Shown here in pieces: positions 1-9,545 of a DNA stretch of 64,000 bases (positions within the stretch are counted from its first letter, which is position 1; each line of letters starts with the position of its first letter). The notes beneath the pieces are model-generated. The model was given only the letters and a program-made list of their open reading frames with translations, did not search any database and was not told the DNA's origin. The position numbers and the translations under genes are program-made. The DNA comes from CAVYTF01 sp963771435 (lineage in GTDB: Bacteria > Bacteroidota > Bacteroidia > Chitinophagales > Chitinophagaceae): contig CAVYTF010000006.1 in the NCBI GenBank assembly GCA_963771435.1, positions 1-64,000 on the forward strand. Reading direction: 5' to 3'.

Positions 1-1494
1 CAATACATCTCCAAAGTTTTGCAGCTTGCTGTTCTTTTTGCTGTACGCAAAATAAATAACAAGCCCTGCTATCATCCATATAAACGCGCTTAGTAAAGTA
101 GTCCCCGATAAACTTACTATCATAGCAGTACAAACAACAATTCCAAGAATAGGCACAAGTGGTACCAATGGAGTTTTAAAAGGACGTGGTAAACCTGGAT
201 TTGTATAACGCAATATCATAACACCTATACAAACTAATACAAACGCAAACAAAGTACCAATAGAAGTAAGATCGCCTGCTACCGTCCCAGGAACAAAAGC
301 TGCGAATAAGCCTACAAAAACAAAAAGGATTATGTTACTTTTATAAGGCGTTCTGAATTTACTATGCAAAACAGAAAATGTTTTCGGCAATAAACCATCT
401 TTACTCATAGTATAAAACACCCTGGATTGCCCCATTAACATTACCAATATTACAGAAGAAAAGCCTGCCAATATAGCTATAGTTACAAAAAGGCTAAGCC
501 AGTGAAAACCGGGCATATACGTATCAATGGCATAAGAAACAGAAGCCTCTTTACCAGCTTTTATAAAATCTGTGTAAGGGGCTACACCTGTAAGTACATA
601 CGAAAAGAGAATATATAAAATAGTACAAATAACCAGCGACCCCAAAATACCCATCGGCATATCTTTTTTAGGATTCTTAGCTTCTTGTGCGGCAGTGCTT
701 ACAGCATCAAAACCTATAAATGCAAAAAATACTACTGCAGCCCCTCTTAACACACCGCCCCACCCATGGTCAAAAAAATCTTTATAAGAATAATGTGACC
801 CATCAGGTTTTAATGCATCAGGTGCATTAGCAGGTATCATATATGGCGTATGATTGGCAGGATTAATAAACTGCCATCCTATAGCTATAAACACAAGCAC
901 TATAGCAACTTTCACAAAAACGATAATAGCGTTCACCGTCGCAGATTCTTGGGTGCCTTTTATCAATAATAAAGACAGTACTAATAAAATAAATAATGCA
1001 GGGATATTCATAATGCCAGTATGCATCACATTGTTTATTAGTGTGTGTTCGAATGGTGAATGGCACCATTCATAGGGTATCTTATTTCCTAACAATTTAT
1101 TTGCATACTCGCTCCAGCTAATGGAAACTGTTGCAGCACCTAAAGCATATTCCAATATTAATGCCCATCCAATGATCCATGCAATAATTTCTCCCATAGT
1201 AGCATAAGCATACGTATAAGCACTGCCTGCAATAGGTATGATAGACGCAAATTCAGCATAACAAAGCCCAGCAAAAGCGCAACCCACAGCAGCAATAATA
1301 AAAGAAATTGTAACAGCAGGTCCTGCATGTTCTCCTGCGGCAAGCGCAGTGCGCACAAACAAACCCGCCCCAATAATAGCTCCAATACCCAACGCCACTA
1401 AATTACCCGCACCAAGCGTACGCTTCAATCCCTTTTCGGAATCATCTGCCTGCGCAAGAAGCTGGCTCAATGGTTTTTTTACAAATAAACTCAT
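1..1494 (-). CDS. Amino-acid permease, APC superfamily (CAT-like), partial
   Basis: Inner-membrane amino-acid/cation symporter. The frame is open from the ATG at 1494 to the window edge without a stop (498 codons), so only the extreme C-terminus can be missing. Seen: a cytoplasmic N-terminus followed by the APC glycine-rich first helix (GIGAIIGAGLFVR), about a dozen strongly hydrophobic helices, and FFAFIGFDAVSTAAQEAKNP, the conserved helix-6/loop segment of the cationic amino-acid transporter branch (YfnA/CAT). Substrate cannot be told from sequence. It stands alone, 310 bp downstream of the glp operon on the same strand. Family assignment is secure; specificity is unknown. Confidence 0.88.
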   Translation of the reverse strand, partial: MSLFVKKPLSQLLAQADDSEKGLKRTLGAGNLVALGIGAIIGAGLFVRTALAAGEHAGPAVTISFIIAAVGCAFAGLCYAEFASIIPIAGSAYTYAYATMGEIIAWIIGWALILEYALGAATVSISWSEYANKLLGNKIPYEWCHSPFEHTLINNVMHTGIMNIPALFILLVLSLLLIKGTQESATVNAIIVFVKVAIVLVFIAIGWQFINPANHTPYMIPANAPDALKPDGSHYSYKDFFDHGWGGVLRGAAVVFFAFIGFDAVSTAAQEAKNPKKDMPMGILGSLVICTILYILFSYVLTGVAPYTDFIKAGKEASVSYAIDTYMPGFHWLSLFVTIAILAGFSSVILVMLMGQSRVFYTMSKDGLLPKTFSVLHSKFRTPYKSNIILFVFVGLFAAFVPGTVAGDLTSIGTLFAFVLVCIGVMILRYTNPGLPRPFKTPLVPLVPILGIVVCTAMIVSLSGTTLLSAFIWMIAGLVIYFAYSKKNSKLQNFGDVL

Positions 1495-1804
1495 ACAGTC
1501 GTTTTATGATTTTTAAATTAAGGTTGGAAAAATAATGATTTATTCATTTATACTTTAAAATTCTTTTAAACATCCTCATTTCGCTGATATTTCCAGTGTT
1601 ATGGTCGTAGGGAAGCTTTCTTCAAGGTTCACCTTGCGAAGCTGGGGGAGAAGGGCAGCGTAATATAGAAATAGCCAATGTTGTAACATTAGGAGCTGAA
1701 TCTTATAAAGGAACCATTTCTTATAAGCGAAGCATTATTTATTAAGGAGGCATCGTTTCTTGCTGCATGAAGACAAAATGTGGAAAATGCGAAGCCAGGA
1801 AACA
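1495..1804. other. Intergenic, no gene
   Basis: No credible reading frame. Around 1610-1665 there is an imperfect hairpin (AGCTTTCTTCAAGG against CCTTGCGAAGCT) followed by a G-rich stretch. It looks like a fragment of a dispersed intergenic repeat rather than a clear terminator. The promoter of the permease should lie close to 1500-1560, but no consensus was recognised. Confidence 0.4.
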
Positions 1805-2512
1805 TTAAATAAGCCATTTAAATAGCAAAGATGCTAAAACGCCGCCAAGAATAGGTGCAAAAACAGGTATCCAGCTATAACCCCAGTCGCTATCACGTTT
1901 ACCCTTAATAGGCAAAAGAAAGTGCATGATACGCGGCCCAAGGTCGCGTGCAGGATTAATAGCATACCCAGTTGGTCCGCCCAAACTTAAACCAATACCA
2001 AGAACAAGTAACGCCACTGGCAATGCATCCAGCGAGCCAAGGCTGTTGCTTGATTTGGTGATGAAAAGCACGCTGAAAATAAACACGAATGTGCCGATCA
2101 GCTCAGTAAGGAAATTATCCATTGGTTTATTGATTGCAGCCCCTGTGCAGAAAACGGCAAGTTTTGCATTGGCATCTTCTGTTGCATTGAAATGTTGCCT
2201 GTAAGCAAGCCATACAATAAATGCCCCGAGCATAGCGCCTATAAATTGTGCGCCGATATAGCTGGGAACCAATGCCCAGCTAAACTTGCCCGCACATGCA
2301 AGCCCTATAGTCACAGCAGGGTTCAAATGAGCACCGCTCGCAGCCGCAGATACATACACACCAACAAACACAGCGATTGCCCACCCAAAAGTAATAGCTA
2401 TAAGGCCCCCGTTAAAACCTTTGGTCTTGTTTAGAACAACATTAGCAACAACACCGTCGCCCAGGATAATTAATACAGCAGTTCCCGTAATTTCTCCGAT
2501 AAAGGCAGTCAT
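1805..2512 (-). CDS. glpF: Glycerol uptake facilitator, MIP/aquaglyceroporin
   Basis: Channel for facilitated diffusion of glycerol across the inner membrane. Both half-helix signatures are present: HLNPAVTIG and, in the second half, INPARDLGPR. The Asp after NPAR is typical of glycerol facilitators rather than water-only aquaporins. Six hydrophobic segments; about 235 residues, normal for the family. The frame extends upstream to a TTG at 2548 that overlaps glpD, but the ATG at 2512 (MTAFIGEITG) gives the usual N-terminus and lies 10 bp after the glpD stop, so it is preferred. Last gene of glpK-glpD-glpF. Confidence 0.93.
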   Translation of the reverse strand: MTAFIGEITGTAVLIILGDGVVANVVLNKTKGFNGGLIAITFGWAIAVFVGVYVSAAASGAHLNPAVTIGLACAGKFSWALVPSYIGAQFIGAMLGAFIVWLAYRQHFNATEDANAKLAVFCTGAAINKPMDNFLTELIGTFVFIFSVLFITKSSNSLGSLDALPVALLVLGIGLSLGGPTGYAINPARDLGPRIMHFLLPIKGKRDSDWGYSWIPVFAPILGGVLASLLFKWLI

Positions 2513-2522
2513 GATTGTAGGT

Positions 2523-4001
2523 TTAGTTAAGGCAATATTGTTTTGCAATTTCTATAAATGAAACGATTTGTTCGTTGATCCATACATCATTTTTATTCAT
2601 CAAAGCGGCCATCGTCTTTGCCACAAAAGGCGCTGCACTAACGGCTTCTTTTGCATCAAGAAATAATGATCTTGTTCTTCGAGCCAAAATATCTTCAACC
2701 GTTTGGGCCATTTCATTTTCCACAAAATAAGCAATATCAGTTTCGCTATAATGAAAGCCGTTATTTACAAAATCCGCTGCTTCAATAACTGCATTAACAA
2801 TGGGCAGATCTTTTGTTATGCATTTTGACTTAGGCAGCGTGCCTACAAAAGCCGCATTGTTAACGGCTTCCTCAGCCATTTTTCTGTAAGTTGTCCATTT
2901 GCCGCCGGTGACAGTTACTAAATTAGAATCTGAAACAAAGATCGTATGGTCGCGGCTCAGCATAGCCGTGCTTTTCTTTCCTTTTTTTTTCACCAGCGGT
3001 CGAAGGCCTGCAAACATACTCATTACCTCTTTGCGGGAAATGGGTTGCTTAAAATACTTATTGGCATGATGAAGAATAAACTCGATCTCTTCGTTCATTG
3101 GTTTTGGCTCAATGTCAATGCTATTCACAAGTGTATCCGTAGTGCCAAGGATTATTTTATCATGCCAGGGAACGGCAAAAAACACTCGTCCATCGTCCGT
3201 TTTGGGGATCATCATTGCAACATCAGCAGGAAAATATTTTTTGTTAATTACTAAATGAATGCCCTGTGAAAAAGTGATACGTTCGTCATCTTCAGGGCTG
3301 TCCATTTGCATTACCCTATCGCTGAAAACACCTGTAGCATTAATAACCGCTTTTGTTTGTATGATATATGATTCGTTGGTAAGGGTATCCGTTACGACCA
3401 CGCCTGTGATCTTTTTTTTTGTTTTGACGAAGGATGTTGCCTCGCAATAATTCACAATTGTTGCGCCATGTTTAGTTGCCGTAATGGCCAGGTCAATAGC
3501 CAGTCTTGCATCGTCAAACTGCCCGTCAAAATATAAAATGCCACCTTTTAATTTATTTGATCTGATGCCTTGCAAGTGGTTAATGGTTTCTCCTTTACTA
3601 AGCCATTTCGTTTTGCCCAAACTTAATTTGCCAGACATGTGATCATAGAGCTTTAATCCTATGCCATAATAAAACTTATCGATCCAGGTATAAACAGGCA
3701 CCACAAAAGCTAAAGTCTTTGTTACATGAGGTGCATTCTTTAAAAGGTAGCCCCGCTCGCGCAAAGCCTCCATAACAAGCTTTATGTTTGCCTGGGCTAG
3801 GTACCTTACGCCTCCATGAACTAATTTTGTAGAGCGCCCGGAAGTGCCTTTTGCAAAATCATATTGTTCTATCAGCAAAGTCTCATATCCACGCGAAGCG
3901 GCATCCACAGCGGCGCCTAACCCTGTGGCCCCGCCACCGATAATGACAATATCCCATTCTTTCTGCTCTTTCGATCTTTGCAGCATTTCCTTTCGGTTCA
4001 T
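2523..4001 (-). CDS. glpD: FAD-dependent glycerol-3-phosphate dehydrogenase
   Basis: Oxidises sn-glycerol 3-phosphate to dihydroxyacetone phosphate, feeding electrons to the quinone pool as a peripheral membrane flavoprotein. 492 residues. The N-terminal dinucleotide-binding motif IIGGGATGLG lies at about residues 20-29, followed by the GlpD segment GTSGRSTKLVHGGVRYL, which contacts FAD. The C-terminal GlpD domain is also present, with VTGGKWTTYRKMAE before it. Middle gene of the operon: 30 bp after glpK and 10 bp before the preferred glpF start. It converts the product of GlpK, so the operon is a complete uptake-kinase-dehydrogenase route for glycerol. Confidence 0.95.
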   Translation of the reverse strand: MNRKEMLQRSKEQKEWDIVIIGGGATGLGAAVDAASRGYETLLIEQYDFAKGTSGRSTKLVHGGVRYLAQANIKLVMEALRERGYLLKNAPHVTKTLAFVVPVYTWIDKFYYGIGLKLYDHMSGKLSLGKTKWLSKGETINHLQGIRSNKLKGGILYFDGQFDDARLAIDLAITATKHGATIVNYCEATSFVKTKKKITGVVVTDTLTNESYIIQTKAVINATGVFSDRVMQMDSPEDDERITFSQGIHLVINKKYFPADVAMMIPKTDDGRVFFAVPWHDKIILGTTDTLVNSIDIEPKPMNEEIEFILHHANKYFKQPISRKEVMSMFAGLRPLVKKKGKKSTAMLSRDHTIFVSDSNLVTVTGGKWTTYRKMAEEAVNNAAFVGTLPKSKCITKDLPIVNAVIEAADFVNNGFHYSETDIAYFVENEMAQTVEDILARRTRSLFLDAKEAVSAAPFVAKTMAALMNKNDVWINEQIVSFIEIAKQYCLN

Positions 4002-4031
4002 GTTATCTTTCTTGTCTATGCGGTTCGACCC

Positions 4032-5522
4032 TTAGTCTGCCCAAACCTGCGCTGCTCTCACTGCCCGCTGCCATTCGCTTGATAAACTCTTTCTTTTTTC
4101 ATTGTCAATTTGCGACTCAAAGATCTTATCCGTTTGCCATTGCTCCTGGATCTCCTCCATATTATTCCAATAACCAACCGCAAGCCCTGCAAGATAAGCA
4201 GCGCCCAAAGCAGTTGTCTCCGTCACTTTTGGGCGAATGACCTTCGTATTTAAAACATCGCTTTGAAACTGCATCAACAGGTTATTTGCAGTAGCGCCGC
4301 CATCAACACGCAGTTCTTTTAAAGTAATACCAGCATCAGCTTGCATGGCATTCACTACATCCATTGTCTGGTAAGCAATACTTTCAATTGCAGCACGCGC
4401 AAAGTGTGCAGCGTTGGTGCCGCGAGTTATGCCCACCATGGTGCCGCGTGCATGTTGGTTCCAGTAAGGTGCGCCAAGCCCTGCAAACGCAGGCACAAGA
4501 TAAACGCCGCCGTTGTCGCTAACCTCGCTTGCGAGGCTTTCAATTTCGTTTGATGAACGGATCATCTTCAGTCCATCACGCAGCCATTGTACCACAGCGC
4601 CTGCAATAAACACGCTGCCTTCAAGAGCATAGTTTATTTTACCATTTATCTGCCATGCGATAGTAGTGAGCAAGTTATTATTTGAGGTTACTGGCTTCTC
4701 GCCTGTGTTCATCAGCATAAAACAGCCAGTACCGTATGTGTTCTTCACCATACCTGGCTGTGTGCACATTTGCCCGAACAAAGCCGCCTGCTGGTCACCT
4801 GCAATACCCGCAATTGGGATATTATGAGCCGTTAAAATATTCTGTGTGTAACCATACACCTCGCTGCTGCTGCGCACTTCAGGCAATATATTTTTGGGTA
4901 TATCAAATAAAGCGAGCAATTCATCATCCCATGATAGATCATGAATATTAAACAGCATAGTACGCGAAGCGTTGCTTACATCAGTAGCATGCACCTGCCC
5001 GTTTGTTAGTTTCCAAAGCAGCCAGGAATCAACGGTGCCAAAACATAATTCATCTTTTCCCGCCTTTTCTCTTGCGCCCTTTACATTATCAAGTATCCAT
5101 TTAAGTTTAGTCGCTGAAAAATAGGCATCAATGATCAATCCCGTCTTTTGCTGAATAAGCAAAGCATAATTCTTTTCTTTCAGCTCATCACAGAAACCTG
5201 CAGTGCGCCGGTCTTGCCACACGATGGCATTATGGATAGGATTGCCGGTTTGTTTATCCCACACTACAGTCGTTTCCCGCTGGTTGGTGATGCCGATAGC
5301 GGCAATATCCTTTATGCTCAACCCTGCTTTTGTAACAGCTTCTGCTGCAACACCCAGTTGTGTACTCCATATTTCATTAGCATCGTGTTCCACCCAACCG
5401 GGTTGGGGAAAGATCTGTGTAAACTCTTTTTGGGCTATGGCTTTTATGCTGCCATCATGCGCAAAAACAATAGCACGCGAACTGGTGGTTCCCTGGTCAA
5501 AAGCAAGAATGTATTGAGGCAT
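4032..5522 (-). CDS. glpK: Glycerol kinase
   Basis: Phosphorylates glycerol with ATP to sn-glycerol 3-phosphate in the cytoplasm, trapping the substrate brought in by GlpF. FGGY family, 496 residues, the standard length. Seen: the N-terminal phosphate-binding motif AFDQGTTSSRAI, NQRETTVVWD, the C-terminal ATPase-domain segment GLGAPYWNQHARG, and LRVDGGATANNLLMQFQSD. First gene of the operon. No Crp- or GlpR-like site was recognised in the roughly 290 bp upstream (5523-5814), which contain no convincing gene. Confidence 0.96.
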   Translation of the reverse strand: MPQYILAFDQGTTSSRAIVFAHDGSIKAIAQKEFTQIFPQPGWVEHDANEIWSTQLGVAAEAVTKAGLSIKDIAAIGITNQRETTVVWDKQTGNPIHNAIVWQDRRTAGFCDELKEKNYALLIQQKTGLIIDAYFSATKLKWILDNVKGAREKAGKDELCFGTVDSWLLWKLTNGQVHATDVSNASRTMLFNIHDLSWDDELLALFDIPKNILPEVRSSSEVYGYTQNILTAHNIPIAGIAGDQQAALFGQMCTQPGMVKNTYGTGCFMLMNTGEKPVTSNNNLLTTIAWQINGKINYALEGSVFIAGAVVQWLRDGLKMIRSSNEIESLASEVSDNGGVYLVPAFAGLGAPYWNQHARGTMVGITRGTNAAHFARAAIESIAYQTMDVVNAMQADAGITLKELRVDGGATANNLLMQFQSDVLNTKVIRPKVTETTALGAAYLAGLAVGYWNNMEEIQEQWQTDKIFESQIDNEKRKSLSSEWQRAVRAAQVWAD

Positions 5523-5814
5523 TTGCGATAATTTATAAACGGAAATTAATAATTAAAAATTAGTGCAATTGAAATTTTGCTGGCAAACGCAATTTTATAT
5601 CAATTGGGAAATATCTTTTTAGGACAAAAAGACATCTTATTAAAGAAAAGGCAAGGATCTGCCTATCGAAAATTAAAGATAAATACATCTATGCTGCATA
5701 GAATTGGGTTACATCCTGCATACAGTCACATTTCCCATAGAAGAAAGGGTAGCCCCTTTCAAAACTACTTTCTAAAATTATTATTTGAGAATATTGAACA
5801 GTAAATAGAAAGAT

Positions 5815-6000
5815 CTACAAAGATTTGATCCATTTTACCAGTTCATCCCTTCCCTTGCCCAACTTTGTTTGAAGCCTCCCAAGCAGTTCGTCATCTTTGC
5901 CTTCTTCATACTTCAGATCATCGTCAGTGAGGTTAGCATGAGCCTGTTTGATCTTTCCTTTCATTACGTTCCAGTTTCCTTTTAATTCTAGATTGTCCAT
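5815..6000 (-). CDS. CsbD-family stress-response protein
   Basis: Small hydrophilic protein of 61 residues. The CsbD signature is clear: LKGNWNVMKGKIKQ at the N-terminus, then a charged stretch with YEEGKDDELLGRLQ and a terminal KGRDELVKWI. CsbD-like proteins are general stress proteins of unknown biochemical role. The reading frame continues 19 codons upstream, but that extension has no family similarity. The ATG at 6000 (MDNLELKGNW) matches the family start. Transcribed divergently from the membrane protein at 6329. Confidence 0.88.
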   Translation of the reverse strand: MDNLELKGNWNVMKGKIKQAHANLTDDDLKYEEGKDDELLGRLQTKLGKGRDELVKWIKSL

Positions 6001-6328
6001 AAAAATTGTTTTTAGATGAATAATGCACTTGATAAAACAATTAATATGCCATCGCAAAAAAAGAACTGATTCAAACGGCGAACTATTTCAAATGATGAGT
6101 TATGTGGTTTTTTGCACACAAGCAACAGTTCTTTGCATATATGCAAACGAGCCGCCCGATGGCACATTCCAAATAGATGTTAATTAGCACAAAAGGTAAC
6201 GTATCTTTGAATAGATAACAAAGATTTATATTAAATTCATAAACAGAATCAACGGAATAGGCAGCAAATGGGTCAAATCAATAATGGGCAGCAATGTGTT
6301 TCCCAAACACTTAAAACTTTTATGAATT
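6001..6328. promoter_or_regulatory. Divergent promoter region with a perfect 16-bp palindrome
   Basis: The 328 bp between the divergent csbD-like gene and the membrane protein at 6329 contain no gene. At 6132-6147 lies the perfect palindrome TTTGCATATATGCAAA, a plausible operator for a dimeric regulator of either gene. The regulator is unknown and no full TTTG/TAnnTTTG promoter was found beside it. At 6322-6339 a heptamer repeat (ATGAATTATGAATTA) forms a five-codon mini-ORF, ending in TAG, that overlaps the start of the next gene in another frame. Confidence 0.35.
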
Positions 6329-6751
6329 ATGAATTATAGGCAAACAAATTTATCACTGGCAATATTAGGAGGATTATTTGCAGGCCTCATAGCATCGGTA
6401 GGGTGCGAGGCCTATAACGTAATTTTCAGGTATGCAACACACTACGATCTCGCTACAGATTCTATTAACGTCGAAACGCTCATTTTCGCGCCCGTGTTGT
6501 TTTCAGTTATAGCAGGAATTCTTTATTTTATTATTACTAAATTTATCAAAGGGGGAAAGCTCATATATACTGTTTTGATTCTTTTGATAACATTAGCGGT
6601 AACATTTGCAGATTTCTGGGTAAAATTGGGGAGTGAATTTGGAAATACCGCCCAACTTAGGGAGCTTGGCTTGGGTATTATTTTAATAATAGGTGGAATA
6701 GACACTTTTGTATTGCCCTATGTAACCAAACATGATATAATGGCCGAGTAA
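6329..6751 (+). CDS. Hypothetical four-helix membrane protein
   Basis: 140 residues with four hydrophobic segments (about 9-28, 51-69, 77-95 and 111-130) and a short charged C-terminus; an integral inner-membrane protein. No catalytic motif and no family recognised. The ATG at 6329 follows an overlapping five-codon mini-ORF beginning at 6322, created by a 7-bp repeat (ATGAATT twice), so its translation could be tuned by the upstream start. Neighbours (CsbD-like, divergent; lpdA, 198 bp downstream) do not indicate a function. Confidence 0.72.
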   Translation: MNYRQTNLSLAILGGLFAGLIASVGCEAYNVIFRYATHYDLATDSINVETLIFAPVLFSVIAGILYFIITKFIKGGKLIYTVLILLITLAVTFADFWVKLGSEFGNTAQLRELGLGIILIIGGIDTFVLPYVTKHDIMAE

Positions 6752-6949
6752 GCTTTTCTGAATTTGATCTTCTACTTCTTTTCCTGTTTCAAGTTCCTTT
6801 TGTAAGCTGAAATATTGCTGAGCAGCCCTGCTTTTGCTATATGGCGAACGGGATGTATTTTTGCCCCGCAAATAAAATTTTCTGTTGAAAATGTATAAGA
6901 AAATTTTCCACTTGTTTTACTTCTTCATTTAAAAAAATCTTCAATTAAT

Positions 6950-8359
6950 ATGGCATACGATGTAATTGTTTTAGGCAGTGGCCCTGGTGGCTATCCAGCA
7001 GCTATCCGCGCTTCACAGCTTGGGTTTAAAGTGGCTATCATAGAAAAAGAACTGCTGGGGGGCATCTGTCTCAATTGGGGTTGCATTCCTACAAAGGCAT
7101 TGATAAAAAGCGCCAACATTATAGATTATGCCAATCATGCTTCCGCCTATGGTATCACTGTAGAAAACCCTAAGGCCGATTTTGGCGGCGTCATCAAACG
7201 CAGCCGCGGAGTAGCCGATAAGATGAGCAAAGGAGTAGCATTTCTGATGAGGAAAAATAAGATCGATGTGATAATGGGGTATGGCAAACTGAAAGCAAAA
7301 GGGCAAATAGAAGTAACCGCTGCTGACGGCAAAGTAACAACAGTAGAAGGCAAATACATAGTGATCGCTACCGGTGGCAGAAGCCGTGAACTCCCCAACC
7401 TTAAGCAGGATGGCAAAAAAGTTATTGGCTATCGCGAAGCAATGGTTTTGCCTGTTCAACCCAAAAGCATGATCATCGTGGGCAGCGGCGCCATAGGCGT
7501 TGAATTTGCCTATGTATATAATTCAATGGGAACCAAAGTGACTGTGGTAGAATTTATGCCACGTGTGGTTCCGGTAGAGGATGAAGACATTTCTAAAGAG
7601 CTGGAGAAACAACTGAAGAAACAGGGCATAGATATATTGACAAGCGCCAATGTGGAAAGCGTTGACACAAGCGGCGCAGGCCTAAAAGCATCAGTAAAGA
7701 AGGCTGATGGAAGCACTGTAACACTGGAAGCAGATATATTGTTGAGCGCTGTAGGCGTAGTGGCGAACGTAGAAAATATTGGCTTAGAAGAATTGGGTAT
7801 TAAAACAGAAAAAGGCAAGGTGGTTACAGACAAATACCTGCAAACAAATGTAGCAGGCATTTATGCCATCGGCGACTGCACGCCAAACCAGGCGCTCGCA
7901 CACAAAGCCACTAAAGAAGGTATTAATGCAGCCGAACATATTGCTTATATTGAAAAGAAACTGGCTCATGCACCTGATGCAATTGATTATGGCAATGTAC
8001 CTGGCTGTACTTATTGCACACCCGAAGTAGCGAGTATTGGAATGACCGAAAAAGCAGCTAAAGAAGCCGGCTATGAATTGAAAATTGGTAAGTTCCCTTT
8101 CATGGCAAGCGGCAAAGCCAGCGCTGCAGGCGCAACCGATGGTTTTGTAAAAATAATTTATGATGCCAAATACGGTGAGTTGCTTGGTGCACACATGATC
8201 GGTTATAACGTAACTGAAATGATCGCAGAAGTATCTGTAGCCAGGAAGCTGGAAACCACCGGCCATGAGATATTGAACGCCATCCACCCCCACCCAACCA
8301 TGAGCGAAGCAGTAAAAGAAGCAACCGCTATGGCCTACGGAGAAGCAATAGATATTTAA
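6950..8359 (+). CDS. lpdA: Dihydrolipoyl dehydrogenase (E3)
   Basis: FAD flavoprotein that reoxidises dihydrolipoamide in 2-oxoacid dehydrogenase complexes with NAD+. 469 residues. Seen: FAD motif VLGSGPGGYPAA at residues 8-18, redox disulfide C40-LNWG-C45, NAD-binding motif VGSGAIGVEFA in the middle, second FAD motif YAIGDC, and the active-site HPHPTMSE near the C-terminus that completes the neighbouring subunit's catalytic centre. Its own transcription unit, ending in a strong terminator at 8393. An E1 partner (fused alpha/beta) is encoded at 47274; no E2 is present in the window. Confidence 0.96.
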   Translation: MAYDVIVLGSGPGGYPAAIRASQLGFKVAIIEKELLGGICLNWGCIPTKALIKSANIIDYANHASAYGITVENPKADFGGVIKRSRGVADKMSKGVAFLMRKNKIDVIMGYGKLKAKGQIEVTAADGKVTTVEGKYIVIATGGRSRELPNLKQDGKKVIGYREAMVLPVQPKSMIIVGSGAIGVEFAYVYNSMGTKVTVVEFMPRVVPVEDEDISKELEKQLKKQGIDILTSANVESVDTSGAGLKASVKKADGSTVTLEADILLSAVGVVANVENIGLEELGIKTEKGKVVTDKYLQTNVAGIYAIGDCTPNQALAHKATKEGINAAEHIAYIEKKLAHAPDAIDYGNVPGCTYCTPEVASIGMTEKAAKEAGYELKIGKFPFMASGKASAAGATDGFVKIIYDAKYGELLGAHMIGYNVTEMIAEVSVARKLETTGHEILNAIHPHPTMSEAVKEATAMAYGEAIDI

Positions 8360-8392
8360 TTAAAGAGTTTACATCTTATTTTATTTCAATGA

Positions 8393-8421
8393 AAAGGACC
8401 GCAAAAATTGCGGTTTTTTTT
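8393..8421 (+). terminator. Rho-independent terminator of lpdA
   Basis: Perfect 6-bp stem CCGCAA / TTGCGG (8399-8404 and 8408-8413) with a 3-nt A loop, followed at once by a run of seven or more T residues. It lies 34 bp after the lpdA stop. Confidence 0.85.
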
Positions 8422-8733
8422 ATTGAAATCACTTGGCTTCTCTTAGCCACCATGTCCAGAAATCGATTATAGTTCCACCTACCTCCATGGATCCTTCATT
8501 GCAAAGCACATGGAATGCTCATTCACCTCCGTCCGTATTACGTCAACCCTTCGTTCATCTTTCGTCTTTTATATATGTATTACTTAGGGAAAACTACTGC
8601 TCAGAAGGGGGAAAATACCAGGTTAATTAGCTCCGTAAATGTACAATATTATTCAGTCTTATATTCCACTTGTTTATCACTTTTTTGCTGCTCTTATCCC
8701 GAACTCACACTAAATAGGAATATTTTTGCAGGA
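8422..8733. other. Intergenic before pdxJ, no gene
   Basis: About 310 bp. The pdxJ frame runs back to 8515, but residues encoded there have no PdxJ similarity, and a frame at 8433 has no family resemblance. A TATTTTTG (TAnnTTTG-type -7 element) lies just 5 bp before the pdxJ ATG, but it has no TTTG at the right upstream distance, so it is not called a promoter. Confidence 0.4.
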
Positions 8734-9453
8734 ATGAATACTAAACTTAGCATCAACATCAACAAGTTTGCAACGCTGAGAAACAGCCGTGGCGGAAACA
8801 ATCCTGATGTAGTAAAGGCCGCCATTGATGCGCAGCAATTTGGCGCTGATGGTATTACTGTGCACCCCCGCCCTGATGAAAGGCATATCCGCTACGATGA
8901 TGTTCGCGCCATAAAAAATATTATTACCACAGAATTTAATATAGAAGGAAACTGTACTGAACAAAAGTTCATTGACCTTGTTTTGGAAGTGAAACCTCAT
9001 CAGGTTACGCTCGTGCCCGATGCTTTAAACCAAATCACGAGCAATCATGGCTGGGATACTATTAAGTATAAAAGTTATTTGGAGGATATAGTAAAAGAAT
9101 TTCAGAAAGCAAGTATCCGTGTGTCCATTTTTGTAGATGCCGATGTGAAAATGGTTGAGGGTGCAGCGGAAACTGGTACTAACAGGATTGAACTTTATAC
9201 TGAAGCATACGCTACTAATTTTGCTATAGATAAAGAAAAAGCAATTGCTCCTTATATAGCCGCTGCAGCCAAAGCGCAGGAACTGAACCTGGGATTAAAC
9301 GCCGGTCACGACCTAGACCTGCATAACTTAAAATATTTCAAACAAAACATTCCTTGGCTTGATGAAGTTTCCATAGGCCACGCCTTGATCTGCGATGCCA
9401 TTTATCTTGGATTTCATAATATTATTCAGATGTATAAAAGGCAACTTCAGTAA
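8734..9453 (+). CDS. pdxJ: Pyridoxine 5'-phosphate synthase
   Basis: Last step of the DXP-dependent vitamin B6 pathway: condenses 1-deoxy-D-xylulose 5-phosphate with 3-amino-2-oxopropyl phosphate to pyridoxine 5'-phosphate. 239 residues, a TIM barrel. Seen: the N-terminal LSININKFATLRNSRGG, the catalytic GADGITVHPRPDERHIR, and LNAGHDLDLHNL plus EVSIGHALICDA at the C-terminal phosphate-binding end. The ATG at 8734 is chosen because the N-terminus aligns there (MNTKLSININKFA). The longer frame from 8515 would add 73 unrelated residues. Monocistronic; a DUF2911 gene follows about 90 bp later. Confidence 0.95.
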   Translation: MNTKLSININKFATLRNSRGGNNPDVVKAAIDAQQFGADGITVHPRPDERHIRYDDVRAIKNIITTEFNIEGNCTEQKFIDLVLEVKPHQVTLVPDALNQITSNHGWDTIKYKSYLEDIVKEFQKASIRVSIFVDADVKMVEGAAETGTNRIELYTEAYATNFAIDKEKAIAPYIAAAAKAQELNLGLNAGHDLDLHNLKYFKQNIPWLDEVSIGHALICDAIYLGFHNIIQMYKRQLQ

Positions 9454-9545
9454 AAATCTTTATCCTGTTATTTTACCAGCTACTTTTTATGGTATTCATT
9501 TTTTACAAAATCTTCTTACCTTTCGCTCGTAAAAAATCATATAAA

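Noticed and set aside
5577..5804. 75-codon frame upstream of glpK
   Set aside because: No family pattern, high in frame-neutral composition and lies in the divergent spacer; likely chance.
6683..6871. 62-codon minus-strand frame between the membrane protein and lpdA
   Set aside because: Overlaps the end of a better-supported gene and has no recognisable features.
8515..8733. 73-codon N-terminal extension of PdxJ
   Set aside because: PdxJ similarity begins only at the ATG at 8734.
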